DNA of 64,000 nt. Source: Isochrysis galbana (Eukaryota; Haptophyta; Isochrysidales; Isochrysidaceae). Shown one piece after another: positions 1-10,401 of this stretch. The notes under the pieces are model-generated. The model did no database searches and was not told where the DNA came from. It saw nothing but the letters and a program-made list of their open reading frames with translations. The stretch covers positions 2,440,234-2,504,233 of the forward strand of contig CM030932.1 in assembly GCA_018136815.1 (NCBI GenBank), in the 5' to 3' direction. How positions within the stretch are numbered: the first letter of the stretch is position 1; each line of letters begins with the position of its first letter. Both the position numbers and the translations under genes were made by a program.

Positions 1-851
1 AAAGCGTATGCTTTGATGCACATGCGATTCGTTCTGCCGATCACGAATGTCCTATGGAATCGTTTTTCCACCGGGTCGTATTGTGGCTTGAAACGCGTGA
101 TTGCTTCATCCCGCAAGCCTCCTTGGCCAAGCTCTTGCGCGCGAGCACGAAATGCTTTACGCTCATCGTACACATCAAAGACGTCAAGACGCGCTGCGCA
201 ACTATGGCCGCAGGGGCAGGTGTACTTCAAGACGGCGGCGACGTTCCTCGAGTCGGACCAGTTGCCGACACCAGATGGAAAAAGGGTTGCCGGGTCCCAC
301 ATGGGCTGCCGGTTCTGCTTCCGCCGCTTCTTGGCCAACAACCCATCTCTCATCGTCTCTGCGAGCGCCTCATCACAGTTCGAGATATCCGAGTCGGTCC
401 ATTCGCCAGCAGATCGATCCATACCCGAATCTTCGCCGTGGTCGCTGTCGCTGCTGTAAGTGTTTGAAGCACAAGGCACATCACTCCGTGCCTGCGCCCC
501 TTTGGCGCTTCTCCCCAATTCCACCGGGGTGCGAGCCCATCCAAGACAGTCGTCGTGTTGCGCAGTTGTCGCAGCGGTGCCCAGCAGTGGAATCGTAAAG
601 CATCCTTCGTGCGATGCGTTGCCCTGGCACGTGACGCGCGCGGCGGGTCCCTTGCGCTGCGAGAACGCCGAGGTGCTTATCGGGGTTGACGCCCAGTCCA
701 GATGTGGTGGGTTTGCATCGCTGGTCCCGCAATCGTGCTCCGCAGAAGCAGTAATGCTTCCGCACTGCACACCACCGCGCCTCGACACGGACGAGTCGGA
801 CGTGCGCCGCGACCGCACAGTTGGGAAGGGTGCCGGCGACCAAATGTCCAT
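1..851 (-). CDS. Unrecognised protein, 5' part; 3' end lies outside the window
   Basis: An open minus-strand frame runs without a stop from about base 963 to base 1. The first ATG in it is at 849-851 (MDIWSP...), giving at least 283 residues. The N-terminal half is Ser/Thr-rich with an acidic stretch (SDSDHGEDSG). The second half has a basic patch (AKKRRKQNR) and then a cysteine cluster reading YTCPCGHSC, which resembles the start of a zinc-binding module, followed by charged helical-looking sequence. I do not recognise the family. A basic patch followed by a Cys/His cluster is common in transposon-encoded and nuclear proteins, so a transposon origin is possible. The overlapping plus-strand frames are shorter and compositionally worse. 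That the frame is coding is inferred from its length and its sensible residue usage. Confidence 0.5.
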   Translation of the reverse strand, partial: MDIWSPAPFPTVRSRRTSDSSVSRRGGVQCGSITASAEHDCGTSDANPPHLDWASTPISTSAFSQRKGPAARVTCQGNASHEGCFTIPLLGTAATTAQHDDCLGWARTPVELGRSAKGAQARSDVPCASNTYSSDSDHGEDSGMDRSAGEWTDSDISNCDEALAETMRDGLLAKKRRKQNRQPMWDPATLFPSGVGNWSDSRNVAAVLKYTCPCGHSCAARLDVFDVYDERKAFRARAQELGQGGLRDEAITRFKPQYDPVEKRFHRTFVIGRTNRMCIKAYA

Positions 852-1226
852 TCGCAGTGACTGTGGAGCACCTTGCCAAGAGCTCCGAGGTGAGCCCAAG
901 AGAGGCAGAGAGCGGCGGCTGCTGCCCAGTGAAGGCGCGGCCGAGTGCACCGCCGAAGCCAATTTTTAAGCTTAGAAACTAAAAATTGCGCGGACGAAGC
1001 CAATTTCTGGTTCGCTATTTAGTGTAAAAGAACGTCATGTTCAACCTAAATGCCTGCGAAGCCAAAACCTTGCATGACAAAGCCAAAATTTTCATGTAAG
1101 AAACCGTCACATCTTTGAACTAAAAAGACCAGTCGGTCGCAGTGTGTGGAGCCACCGTTGCCTCCCGCGCGCGCCAAGAAGCTGCTCCACCAGTGCGCAC
1201 GACCATCCCCTCCCTCCCTGCACCTG
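852..1226. other. Short intergenic region between two head-to-head ORFs
   Basis: This stretch is more AT-rich than its flanks. It holds two copies of a GAAGCCAATTT word (about 953-965 and 996-1006) and no convincing ORF. It is likely the shared 5' region of the flanking divergent reading frames. No TATA box or other promoter motif could be assigned. Confidence 0.3.
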
Positions 1227-2090
1227 ATGCCCCCCAAGAGGTATGGGCAGAGGCAGATGGAAGCTGCCCAGAAGAGGGGAGCCACAGGCCGTCCCGCGGT
1301 GCCCCGACAATTGCCGCGGGCATCCGTCCGGCCCTACAGATCGTGGAGCAACGAGGGCCACCCAGCGGTCGACTTGGCGCACGACGCCTGCCAAACACTC
1401 CTGGCCAAGGCAGGCACCACACAAAATTGCCAAGTGGTGACGGACATCATGGCCAAGGAGGCCCTAGCCGCCCACCCTATTATTGCTGCTCGACTTGCGA
1501 GCACAAGCTTCGAGGTGATGCTCGGTGCGAATGCCGAGATCTTCCACCGCTTGGCCGTGCAGATGTTCTCGCCGCGGCATGGCGCCCAAAGTTCTACATT
1601 GGGCTTGGAGGCCACTCAAGATGAAAGACAGGGTGCGGTTCGTTTGGAGGCGGAGTCTGAGGTGCCTCGAGGCACGGCGCCTCGAGAGGCTGACACTCTC
1701 CTCGAGGAAGTCGTTGCGTTGCCGTGCAATGATGGCAGATGCGATGCGGCTCACACGACTACCGGGGCTGGCGTGCCCACTACCACTGCCGGGAGTGGCG
1801 TACCCACGAGCGACGCCGATGGAACACCTGACGATGCCGGGGCCGATCGTATGACGAGCACTCGCATGAACCATGGTTTGGCACACGCACACAGTGACAC
1901 TGCCGCCGATGCCGACGTGGAGGAGGCCGCCACCAGGGCCGCCCGCGGAGCTCGCGGTGTCCCTGTAGCACCGACTGGCACGGCGCCGCGAGATGGGCGC
2001 GCATGCCTTCCCCCCCCCCCCCCCGTTTCCTCCTCGAATCCCCCGTTTCCGCTGGGGAGCCTTTCCTCGGGCCATGCTTGTAGCTTGTAG
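1227..2090 (+). CDS. Hypothetical protein, 287 residues
   Basis: The frame is open from about 1146. The first ATG is at 1227 (MPPKRYGQRQMEAAQ). The middle part (HPAVDLAHDACQTLL..., then MAKEALAAHPIIAARLAST and ANAEIFHRLAVQMFS) looks like genuine amphipathic helix. The C-terminal third is low-complexity Ala/Gly/Thr with short tandem words (GAGVPTTTAGSGVPTSDAD) and a poly-Pro run encoded by a C homopolymer. I see no recognised domain. It is arranged head to head with the partial gene at 1-851. It could be the first exon of a longer gene or a transposon accessory ORF. Confidence 0.35.
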   Translation: MPPKRYGQRQMEAAQKRGATGRPAVPRQLPRASVRPYRSWSNEGHPAVDLAHDACQTLLAKAGTTQNCQVVTDIMAKEALAAHPIIAARLASTSFEVMLGANAEIFHRLAVQMFSPRHGAQSSTLGLEATQDERQGAVRLEAESEVPRGTAPREADTLLEEVVALPCNDGRCDAAHTTTGAGVPTTTAGSGVPTSDADGTPDDAGADRMTSTRMNHGLAHAHSDTAADADVEEAATRAARGARGVPVAPTGTAPRDGRACLPPPPPVSSSNPPFPLGSLSSGHACSL

Positions 2091-3080
2091 AGAAGGTGCA
2101 ACTTGAGGTTCCTTTTTTCTTTCACACACACACCGTCTATTTTGGTATAGAAGCAGTTTTACCCCTCAACTTGAGTTGTCAACTTTGCCGGTCGGAAGGT
2201 CGGAAGGGTTGCGGCCACCTACCATCTGCCATTTCCATTTTGCCACCATGGCCTTTGCCCCCCAAATCTGAAAAGTTGTGCCCCCCCCCCCAATTTGTAT
2301 TTTTATTATTTTTGCCATGGACGAAGGAAGAATAGACTTTGCCCATGCAGAATTTGTTGCCGTCCATTAGACGAAGGAGCTTCACAATTGGCATGGCCAC
2401 GTGGAGAATAAGAGTGAGAGGCTTCCAAAAGCCCTCATCATCAAGCACAATAGCCTTGACTTTTCTCCCTACCTATGTCCGCATCCCATTCATCCTCAGC
2501 CTCGCCGGTCACCGATCGCCCCTTGCACGAAAACTTGTGCACCGCATACTCCGTTGTCACCACTACTTGCTGCAGCTCCGTTTTGACACGAAGCATTCGC
2601 GACATTTCTCTGAATTTGCCGGCAAACCGTGTTTGCTTTGCACGGTACAAGCCAAATTGTTTCCCATGTTTAGTAGCTATGATCTCTCGAAGCTTGGTGC
2701 GTGGCCACCTGGAGCGCCCCCAAAACAGCGATAAAACGTTGCCCGTTGCCCACTTTCCCAATGACCGCTCTCACACCATGTAACAGGACCTATCAAGGCG
2801 CTTCCTCACCCCCGTCGCGCCCTCCCTCTCCCTCCACACACCACACAACCCAAGCCTCACAACAGCCTCACCCAGTTCACACATCCACCAACACAACCAC
2901 CTCATTCTCCACTCACTCGCCACACACGTATATACTATCTAGCCCCGAAAAATATCTCGCGCTGCACGCGGCCCGAAAGAAGGCGCTTGTCGCATTCATC
3001 TTAGATGATGCGATTTCCAGGCTCTTGTTTCCAGGTCCTTCGCCGTGCGGCCACACGGTGAAGCTCAGGTACATCTAGGT
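2091..3080. other. Intergenic, nothing assignable
   Basis: Mixed sequence with a C run near 2281 and a block of short CA-rich words near 2820-2930. Reading frames here are short and of poor composition. I see no RNA gene, repeat with a partner in the window, or promoter. Confidence 0.3.
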
Positions 3081-4360
3081 TGGTAGGGTTCGTCCCTAGC
3101 GATCTAGAATTCGAGTTCTCGTTTCGTTCCTTCTAGCCTGTTTGTCAGGTCTAGATTCCAGGTTTCCTCCTTTCGGGCAATCTTGACCCAAAGGAGCCAG
3201 GTCGCCTGTCGCTCGCTGCGCGCTTGTCTCAGGCTCTCGGGGTACCTTCAGGAGGCTCCTTTAGCTTCTTACAAGGCTTGTTGTTTCTTGTTGGGTTCCG
3301 GTTCTTTCTTGGGACTTGCGACTTGCTAACTTTCGTTGTCGTCAGGCCTGTTCTTCGTAGGTTCGGCTTAGCCTGGTTAGGATTTCGTTGTCTCTTGCGT
3401 TTGGCGTTCGCGTTGGCGTTCGGAAATTTCCTCTCACATTCCTTAGGTCCGCTACCCTTGGCTTGTAGGTCCTTGCTTCTTTCTTCTCGGTCAAGGTTTT
3501 TGGCGAGCGAGTTGGTTGCTCTACCCGCTCGAGATTTGAGGTTTAATTTGCCATCTCCCCTTGGAGATCGGTGTAGGTTCGCTTCCTAGGTGAGGGAATC
3601 TTTCCCCTTGATGCAAGTTACATGCAAGCCCTTGGCCCCTTTGGTGTTTCTTCCCCTTGGTTGCTACTCAGGGTTGTTCGTTAGAAGCGTCTAGAAGGTT
3701 CACGCTCAACGGCAAGATTTCTTCCGTCGTGAAGATATCTCGTTGCGATCTATATCCGAAGTGATCGCCGTGGTCGCGCGACATGACGCTCCCCTTCGGA
3801 CTCTCCGCTACGGGGGAAGTTACAAGGGAGACACGCTCCGGCCGTCGCTGCGGAGTCTCTCTCTCTCGCTCGCTCTCTCTCTCCGTCTCTCGCGACGTGT
3901 TTGGGTTATCGGTGATTTGGGGTCGCGGTTGCTTGATAATTTGCTTGGTTTGGGTGAATGATTCTGGTGTGTTCGTGAGGTGGTGTATCCTGTTGTCCTC
4001 AGCTTCGTTGTCCGTCGTTGTTCGCTGCGTCGCTGCACTCTAGCAGCCTAGGCTCCCTCCCTGAGGGAAGAGTTCTTTGTAGGTCTAACAATCTCTTACT
4101 ATCCATCACACTAGGGCCGCTAGGAGCGCCTCGCCGCCCCACAGCCCTTCGTTCGCCGTTCGTTCCCCGTCCAGACACCCAAATGGGGTTGCCCGACCCA
4201 GTCCAGAATTTCATTAACCCGACTCCCGGCGGGGAGGAGGGCCAAAGCGCCGCGCTAGCCGCCGGTGCCGCTCGCGACGGAGTGGCTCAGAGCCCTCCGG
4301 CCACGCTCGACTCGACAGCGCTCCGCGCGGGCGGGGGGGGGGGTCTCGAATCTTGAATAC
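3081..4360 (+). mobile_element. Decayed retroelement leader with a short Gag-like N-terminus
   Basis: About 1.1 kb of T/C-rich, non-coding leader (CT repeats near 3860-3900) leads into a short ORF at 4183-4356 beginning MGLPDPVQNFINPTPG and containing SAALAAGAARDGV. The same layout, a pyrimidine-rich leader followed by an ATG and an S-x-LAAGA peptide, recurs at about 10690-11725 on the plus strand and about 38850-39400 on the minus strand. The nucleotide word GCGCTAGCCGCCGG is nearly shared by all three. I interpret these as 5' ends of decayed retrotransposons. The ORF stops after a G run, and no pol gene follows. Confidence 0.35.
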
Positions 4361-4742
4361 GTATTCAGTCTCAATTCCGGGGCTCTTCGTGAATACACGT
4401 ATTTGTATTCAACAACTAAAGTAGGGCTATTGTACCATGGAAAACGGAAGCGGACGTTCTCGAATGAAGTGATTTACTACTCATAGAGATGAAGTACAAA
4501 AATGCGCCCCGGTTCCATCCCCGACGGACTAAAAACTCTTTTAGCCGTAGCTCTTTTATCTCCATCACATCCCGCGCTGATGCGAAGCGCGGTAAAGTGG
4601 CTTGCTCGCCCTTCTCCGTCTGCCTCGCTCCCCCCCCCCCCCCCCCTTTCCTGGCCTCCTCTCTGGTCGGCCTGCCTGTCTTAGCCTCGGTCGCGTCGGC
4701 TCCCACGAGACCCTTCTCAGTGCCAAAACGAATCGCTGAGCG

Positions 4743-5867
4743 ATGGCGATTTCTACGCGTGAGCAGTATGCCTTCGCTCTCGGAATGCTCTCCGCTGCCG
4801 CCGCCTTCTCTCTCCTCCATTGGCGAACTGTTCTGAGTAAGAGATCCGCGCACTGCCTTGAATGCACCGGTGACTGTGAAGTTCCTCCGGAGGATGACGA
4901 CTACTGGCTCAACCTCGCACACACGCACAGACTGCGCCGGCGGCGGAAGCCATCCCAGTCATACTTCCGCGTCACTGCTGTTGTTGTCTTTGGGACTATT
5001 GACGATGCTGGTATCGAGAGGAGACGATTTACACTCGGGCACAATGATGAGGCCTGTAATTTGAAGAATTCCGCATGCGCAGAGCGAGCGGCGTTCCTAC
5101 ATCTGGCAGCCTTGGCGCAGGAATCCACTTTGGTTGTGCATGCCGTCTACATCACCTCGGATGCTGCGTTTGCGCTTACACCAGGCGCCCTCTGCCGTGA
5201 GTACATGTCTTCAAGTCCCTGGGTGACATCTTCCACACGCATCGTGCTCGAGGGCTCTACTGGCACGCAGACACGCGCCGTCACATCTCTCCCTGCACTG
5301 TGGCCGCAACCGAGCGTGTACACTCGGCTCACGCGGAACGAGCAGCTTGAACTTGCGAAGCGGCTCGAGAGAGTCGTGATGGCAAAGATGGCGGAGGCCA
5401 CTCAGGCTGGCCATCCAGAAGCCACGGTCTGGGTCGCTGCGCATGCGGCGGCAATCTTGGATGATAAGTCAAATCTACACCCGCTGCGCTATGGTGCAGC
5501 GGTCGCTTTTGACGACGGCTGCGTGGTCTCGGCGACACAAAAGAAGGCCTTGGAATATTCTTGTACTTTGGACCCGGTGTGCCAACTGGCTCAAGCCATA
5601 TACGATCGGGCTCCGCGTTTCCATGACACTCAGGAACAAGTGCAGCTTGGCCAAGCTCGACTGCGAAGGGCGAGACCGGTACTTTTGTGCATGGCCGATC
5701 AATACGGCGTTTGCCACGCGCCATTCGCACCCGCGCGTGCCTTCCTCGCCGAGCATGGATGTGGAGACTGTCGGGTGCTCACCCACGATGCTACCGGTGT
5801 ACTCCACATTTTGACAGCCGAAGAACTCATGCCCAGCTTGCCCGATTTTGCTGAGCATCTCAGCTGA
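4743..5867 (+). CDS. Cytidine-deaminase-like protein with two deaminase folds
   Basis: Intronless, 374 residues. A hydrophobic segment at about residues 9-30 suggests a membrane anchor or signal peptide. The first deaminase-like domain (about 75-200) carries the catalytic loop as C-A-E at 112-114 (NSACAERAAFLHLAAL), matching the CxE motif of cytidine deaminases. The second zinc site, normally PCxxC, reads P-G-A-L-C (147-151), so one expected cysteine is a glycine. A second, more degenerate copy (about 225-370) contains RYGAAVAFDDG, KKALEYSCTLDPVCQL and APARAFLAEHG, and keeps the fold landmarks without a full zinc-ligand set. Family members deaminate cytidine or deoxycytidine for pyrimidine salvage; activity here is uncertain. 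The ATG at 4743 is the first in frame and follows a C-rich leader. Confidence 0.6.
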   Translation: MAISTREQYAFALGMLSAAAAFSLLHWRTVLSKRSAHCLECTGDCEVPPEDDDYWLNLAHTHRLRRRRKPSQSYFRVTAVVVFGTIDDAGIERRRFTLGHNDEACNLKNSACAERAAFLHLAALAQESTLVVHAVYITSDAAFALTPGALCREYMSSSPWVTSSTRIVLEGSTGTQTRAVTSLPALWPQPSVYTRLTRNEQLELAKRLERVVMAKMAEATQAGHPEATVWVAAHAAAILDDKSNLHPLRYGAAVAFDDGCVVSATQKKALEYSCTLDPVCQLAQAIYDRAPRFHDTQEQVQLGQARLRRARPVLLCMADQYGVCHAPFAPARAFLAEHGCGDCRVLTHDATGVLHILTAEELMPSLPDFAEHLS

Positions 5868-5924
5868 AGCCGTGGTTGTCTTCATACCTGTACCTACATC
5901 GGGTGAGAGTGTGAGAGTCAAAAA

Positions 5925-6190
5925 AACTTTTGATATTCTCGCCACGCACGCGGCCTCGCTTTCCTAACTAGTAGCCACGCCCTAACTCCTTTCTCTTCCC
6001 ACCACCCAGCCTTGTGGCGTCTCCCCTCGTGCGCTACTTAGGGGCCCGGGTCGTGGGGGTGATTGGGCGGGGCGCGGGGTGTCCCGGCCCCCAGCGGTCG
6101 GATCCTCTCCCTCCTCCTGTGCCTCTTGGGGGCCAGTGTCTATTGGTGGGTCTTGGCGTGGTGTTGCGGGGTGCTAAAGGCGTTATATTC
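5925..6190 (+). repeat. Interspersed repeat family R1, copy 1
   Basis: Begins with an A-rich/ACTTTT stretch and TATTCTCGCC, then GTAGCCACGCCC, CTACTTAGGGGCCC, a TGGGCGGGG block and CTCCTCCTGTGCCTCT. The same order of words is found at 13445-13715 (plus) and 25330-25550 (minus). Partial copies lie at 10196-10330 and 33775-33870. Neither coding potential nor terminal inverted repeats are visible. It may be a SINE-like or LTR-derived element. Confidence 0.6.
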
Positions 6191-7277
6191 AGGGTACACT
6201 GTGAGGTGTACGCGTAGGAGGAGCGCGTTCTGAAAAACTGTGATCAGAAGCAATTCTGAAAGTGCGCGGCGCGTTCTGAAGAATGAAAATGAAGAGAGAG
6301 ATGTGTTAAAAGAGTATGTTAATATTGTTGTAAACGACCATGGACATTCGACAATGGTCGATGGCTCCATTTGAATGATGTCCCATATTTGACGGAACGC
6401 GACCTCGCGAGGGCGGCCTGGAGGCCTGGAGGTTGGCGCTCGCCAGCCACGCGTGGACGTCCCCAGTGTCGAGGAGGTAGATGTCGTTGTCGAGTTCGAG
6501 TTCGATCGAGCGCGGGCGATTCCTGCGAGGGGCGGGTCGGGGTGGTCAGGGTCAGGGCGGGCTTTCCTGTGGCCAATGCAGCCGTAAGCACGCGCTGTGG
6601 GGTGCATGGGGTGCTCCGCGGGTGACGTGTGACGTCTCGACGTCTCCCCTGCTGCTCTAGGCACCAGATGAAGGTCGGGCGCCCGATCGCGCGGACGGAT
6701 CTCGGGGGAATCGCGTGTCACGAAACAACGGCCCCGAAATAACCTTATCGTTATCGTCCCCGCGGCGCGACCGCCAGTTCTGTACTGTTAGAGCCCCAGC
6801 GCGTGTGCAGAGGGGGGGCGAGGGGGGCGGTAAACGGTAAAACCCACCATCCACCATATTCCTCGGCAATTTTCAATTTTTCGTGGAGTCAGGTAGCAGG
6901 TAACAGGTAAGCCCCCCAGGAGGTTTTTCTCGGGCTTCGGAGAACGGTCAAAAAAATGCAGCCCCCCATGCATGTTAGCAGTTATAAATCACTGTTTGAC
7001 CGCCCTCCTAAGGGGAGAGCTGCCCTCCTCCCCCCAAAAGAGGCTCTATCCCTCTATGCCTTGTCTCCCCCCCCCTTTCGGTATTCGTGCAAAGGGGCGC
7101 GCGCGCGGGCGGAGGGCTCGCTTTTGGCCTCCTGCTCGCCTCTCCCCGGACGTAATCGCGCACTCGTCCCTTCCTCTTCCTCCCACTTCCAGCTCCCTCT
7201 CCTCCTTCTCGCTCTCTGCCTCTGCCCTCGCACTCCTGCACCTTTCTGATCGCCAGCACCCCCTTACCTCTCCCTCC
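6191..7277. other. Intergenic region and pyrimidine-rich 5' leader of the next gene
   Basis: The segment 6338-6395 shares a patchy similarity with 28665-28715 (TGGACATTCGA, then TGATGTCCCA, then TTGACGGAACG). Bases 7020-7277 are C/T-rich and form the likely 5' leader of the PSI-domain gene. An open frame extends upstream of that gene's ATG but has no ATG of good composition. Confidence 0.35.
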
Positions 7278-7910
7278 ATGCTCGTTCGGCTGCTCGTGCT
7301 CGGCGCGCTGCTGCCGGTAACGCATGCGGCGTGCGGGGATTACACGAACTGTAAGTCCTGCCTCACCGAAGAGGCTCGGAGCGATGGCTGCTTCTGGTGC
7401 TACACCGACCGCTCGTGCCGGCAGACGGGCGGCGTCGCGCCGTTCATCACCTTCAGTGGTTGCGCCGCCGAGAACGTCACGTTCGACGCAATCAATTGCG
7501 AGTGCCGCCCCGACTACTATACTTCGTGCTCCCAGTGTGCGAACGCAGGCCACCCGTCTTGCGTCTGGATCGAACCGGAGTTTGAGAGCCAGTGGGACTT
7601 TGAAGTGATAGCATCAAACGGCGCCACTCTTCGCCACTCAACCGAGCCCGTCGTCTACACTAAGGGGCGCTGCTGGTCTGGCACCGGCTTCGGCCCCACC
7701 TACACCACTTTGAACACAACGGTAAAAGTGGGCAGCGCCACTGCCTCTGCTCAGCACACAATCACCACGAACAGTGGATGGAAATGGGCACAGTGCACCA
7801 TTCCTGACGCTTGGATGGCGATCATTGTCATAGCGGCCATGGTCCTCCTTATCGCCATCGTATTTTGGTTTCTTTACTGTTGTTGCTGCTGCTCGCAAAA
7901 AAAGCGGTGA
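7278..7910 (+). CDS. Single-pass membrane protein with PSI-like cysteine modules (PTTG1IP-like)
   Basis: 210 residues from the ATG at 7278, chosen because it starts a clear signal peptide (MLVRLLVLGALLPVTHAA). The ectodomain has two cysteine-rich modules: CGDYTNCKSC..CFWCYTDRSC resembles the PSI fold, and CRPDYYTSCSQC..CVWIE is a second, looser one. N-x-S/T sites are present (ENVT, LNTT). One transmembrane helix follows (AWMAIIVIAAMVLLIAIVFW), then a run of five cysteines (likely palmitoylated) and a basic tail ending QKKR. This topology matches PTTG1-interacting-protein-like proteins, which have a signal peptide, a PSI domain, one helix and a short tail. The trafficking role is inferred from the family only. 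No intron is needed. Confidence 0.65.
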   Translation: MLVRLLVLGALLPVTHAACGDYTNCKSCLTEEARSDGCFWCYTDRSCRQTGGVAPFITFSGCAAENVTFDAINCECRPDYYTSCSQCANAGHPSCVWIEPEFESQWDFEVIASNGATLRHSTEPVVYTKGRCWSGTGFGPTYTTLNTTVKVGSATASAQHTITTNSGWKWAQCTIPDAWMAIIVIAAMVLLIAIVFWFLYCCCCCSQKKR

Positions 7911-8627
7911 GAGCACATCTATTCCAATAGTGCAACGTCCTTCCATCGCTTGTGATCTCCGACTACCACTGCTGTCGCTTACTTTCAATCCATGAGAATC
8001 CCCTCTTGGCCTCGACTCGTCGGTGTTCATTTTCCTGAGCCAAAGGTGGAAAGTCTCACGGTCTTTCGCCGAATCTTGTCTCTACTTATCCTTGGCACGA
8101 TGACGGTACTCTCGGGCATGTGCTCTTGGCGGCACAAAACTTCTTTGCCCGCTTGACGTGTGAGTGTGACAAATTTCTTTTTGCTACCTCTGATCACTCT
8201 TTTCCAGATAGGGTAATATGAATATGGACGGAGTTGACTGCTGCGTATGCGCTCAATCTTGTCACTCTGTCGAGAAGTTTCTATGTTGATCTAGGGGTCT
8301 CGAGCTAGCTCGCAGACGACCTGAGCTTGCAGTTTGCAATTTGGGTGATCTCTGTAGTCTGCTTAATTTAGGGGATAAACTATTGCTGTAGTTTGACCCA
8401 TGGAGCGTGAGCCGCGGGTGGGGCGAGAAAATTAAAAGTTTTTGCTTTTAGCTATGGATATGGAGCGTGCCGCTCCCGCACGTGGCGGAGAGTCCGAAGA
8501 GGAGAGAGGAGCGTCATGTCGCGCGACGCGGCGATCACGTTCGGATACAGATCGCAACGAGAGATAATTGCGACCAAAGAAATCTTGCCGTTAAGCGTGA
8601 CCCTTCTAGACGCTTCTAAAGACAACC
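7911..8627. other. 3' flank and AT-richer intergenic sequence
   Basis: No credible ORF. Bases 8418-8450 (GGGGCGAGAAAATTAAAAG and flank) match the A-rich end of repeat family R1 in minus orientation, so a small R1 remnant may be here. Confidence 0.3.
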
Positions 8628-8760
8628 CACTTTTATAAGTGGGGGACAATGGGGGCCTCGCGCCCCCCTCTCTCCATCGCTTGTGATCTCTCCGGGGTGG
8701 GCCCGTACATTCAACCCCAGCCCCTGCCCTCTGGCAGGGGCAGGGCACTCATCAATTCAG
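8628..8760 (+). repeat. Interspersed repeat family R4, copy 1
   Basis: Starts TTTTATAAGTGGGGG and contains CAATGGGGGCCTCGCGCCC, then TCCATCGC, GGGTGGGCC and CCCTCTGGCAGGGG. The same word order, read on the minus strand, is present at about 51650-51790. The first part recurs at 40425-40465 (minus) and 59750-59815 (plus). Non-coding. Confidence 0.55.
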
Positions 8761-8959
8761 CCCAGACCCCTAGTGGGCTGTCGCGTCCGCGATCGACTTC
8801 CGACCTTAGGCGTCTTTGCTTGTTGCCACGGAGTTTTACTCGTAACTTGTAGAACTCGTCACTCGTAATTCGCCCCTCGCTCCTTGCCGTCGCGCCCTTT
8901 GTGGCCGGTCTCGCTCCTGTTTCGCTCCTTTGCACCTTGGGCCTTGCTCTGTCTTTGGT

Positions 8960-10195
8960 CCCTCCTTGCGAACTATCGGTAAAACGATAGGGTCATGGAG
9001 CGCGCGCCGCCTCCCGCACCCGCCGCCGCCGCCCTCGCCGCGATGGACGAAGCATTCATGGACACCCCCCTGTCGCCGAAGCGACCGCGTCAAGACGACC
9101 CGCCCGACCAGGTGGGCGCAGGAGCCAACGGGCTGCGCCCCGGCATCACCAAGAACAGTGCGACCAAAGCCTGCATGCTGGCAGCAACCAGCATGCAGCA
9201 CACACACCTCACCCTCCACAGCCTCACCAGCCACACCACACCAGTTGGACGATCCATCAGGGAAGGCCCCCGGGCCTGGCCCCTACACAGCCGCGATACC
9301 GCCCTCGTGCTCCGGCACGAGGGGCTGGACCGGCGCCATTCTGGACATGACTCCCTTGGGGGAATGTCGCAACAAACCGATGCAGCAGGCATGCGACAAG
9401 GCTTGTCCCCCAGGGAGGGAGACAGCAGCACCAGAGGAGACATCAGGAGAGGGGGTCCCCCCAACACCAGGAGGAGACGAGACCACGAACACGCCGCGAG
9501 CGCGCGAGAGGCAGAAAGGGCAGAAGCCCAAGGGGCCCAACAACGCAAACAAGCATACGAACAAGGGCCAACAGCCAACAGACAACCCAACAACCCCAAG
9601 GGGAGACACCGGCAGGAGGGCCACACCGAACCCCCTGGGACCCATAGAGACACCGCCCTTCGAGAGACTAACCACGCCCCCCACCCCGGCTACCCAGGTG
9701 GCCTTGCTCGATCGACGAGGATCTAGAACCCGAAGAGGAAGCAGAATTCGAAGCGTACCAAAAAATCATCATTGTTTTCACGCCCTACGAACGCGGCCAC
9801 AAAACCAAGGACGAAGAGGTCCTCGGCGCTATCGCAGCACACCTCAACAAGCTAGAGGGCGTGGACCTCGAACCCGATTTCCTCTCCAAGAGCGCCTTCG
9901 GCCCATGGGAGATCCTCGTCACGGCGGACTGCGCCAACCAGTTCCGCGAGAAATTCAAGGACGTGGCGGACTTTCGCAAAGCGGGCATTCCATGCCCAAT
10001 CGCGGTTAAGAACCAAACGCTGGACGAGAAATTTAAAGAGATACCGCGAGCGTCTAACAAGGCGCTAGCCAGCGCTTTCAAGGACGCCGCGGCACACCTA
10101 GTGGTGCGGAACTACAAGTTCGAGCTAAAAAGCTTCATAACCATCAGCACGCTGGCCAAGGCGGTCGAGAACCAAGGCTTCTTTTTCATTCAAGC
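8960..10195 (+). pseudogene. Broken LINE-ORF1-like gene
   Basis: A conserved start context (ACGATAGGGTCATGGAGCGC) and the ATG at 8995 begin MERAPPPAPAAAALAAMDEA, with PLSPKRPRQDDP soon after. The reading then changes frame at least twice. The segment with MTPLGECRNKPMQQ to GPIETPPFERL lies in another frame, and a third frame from about 9710 reads SIDEDLEPEEEAEFEAYQK and continues to AVENQGFFFIQAQ at 10195. The acidic-then-basic C-terminal part looks like a nucleic-acid-binding accessory protein. A second, shorter copy starts at 50285 with the same context, so this is a dispersed element. The LINE assignment is inference, since no reverse transcriptase follows. Confidence 0.4.
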
Positions 10196-10330
10196 CCAGG
10201 TCGTGGGTCGAGGGGGGGGCTGAGTTGGGCGGGGTGCACCGGCCCCCAGTGGAGTGTTCTCGCCTTCCTCCTGTGCCTCTGAGTGGCCCGTTTCTTCCAT
10301 GTGCTGGCGTGCGTGTCATGACGTTAATAC
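10196..10330 (+). repeat. Interspersed repeat family R1, partial copy
   Basis: Contains GTCGTGGGTCGAGG, TTGGGCGGGGTGCACCGGCC and CTTCCTCCTGTGCCTCTGAG in the same order as the R1 copy at 13445-13715. It abuts the end of the LINE-like frame at 10195, so it may mark the truncation or insertion point. Confidence 0.55.
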
Positions 10331-10401
10331 TTTGTCGCTCGTTTTCGGCGTTCTTCGTTCTTCGCTGAGGGGGCTCTTCGAGGAGGGGGGGGGGGGGGGA
10401 G

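Noticed and set aside
3224-3589. A 121-codon hydrophobic plus-strand frame (FLQGLLFLVGFRFF)
   Set aside because: It is an artefact of T/C-rich leader sequence; it has no ATG, and codon use follows base bias.
7008-7553. A 181-codon minus-strand frame opposite the PSI-domain gene
   Set aside because: Shadow of the plus-strand gene with a clear signal peptide and cysteine modules; the minus frame is low-complexity Arg/Glu.
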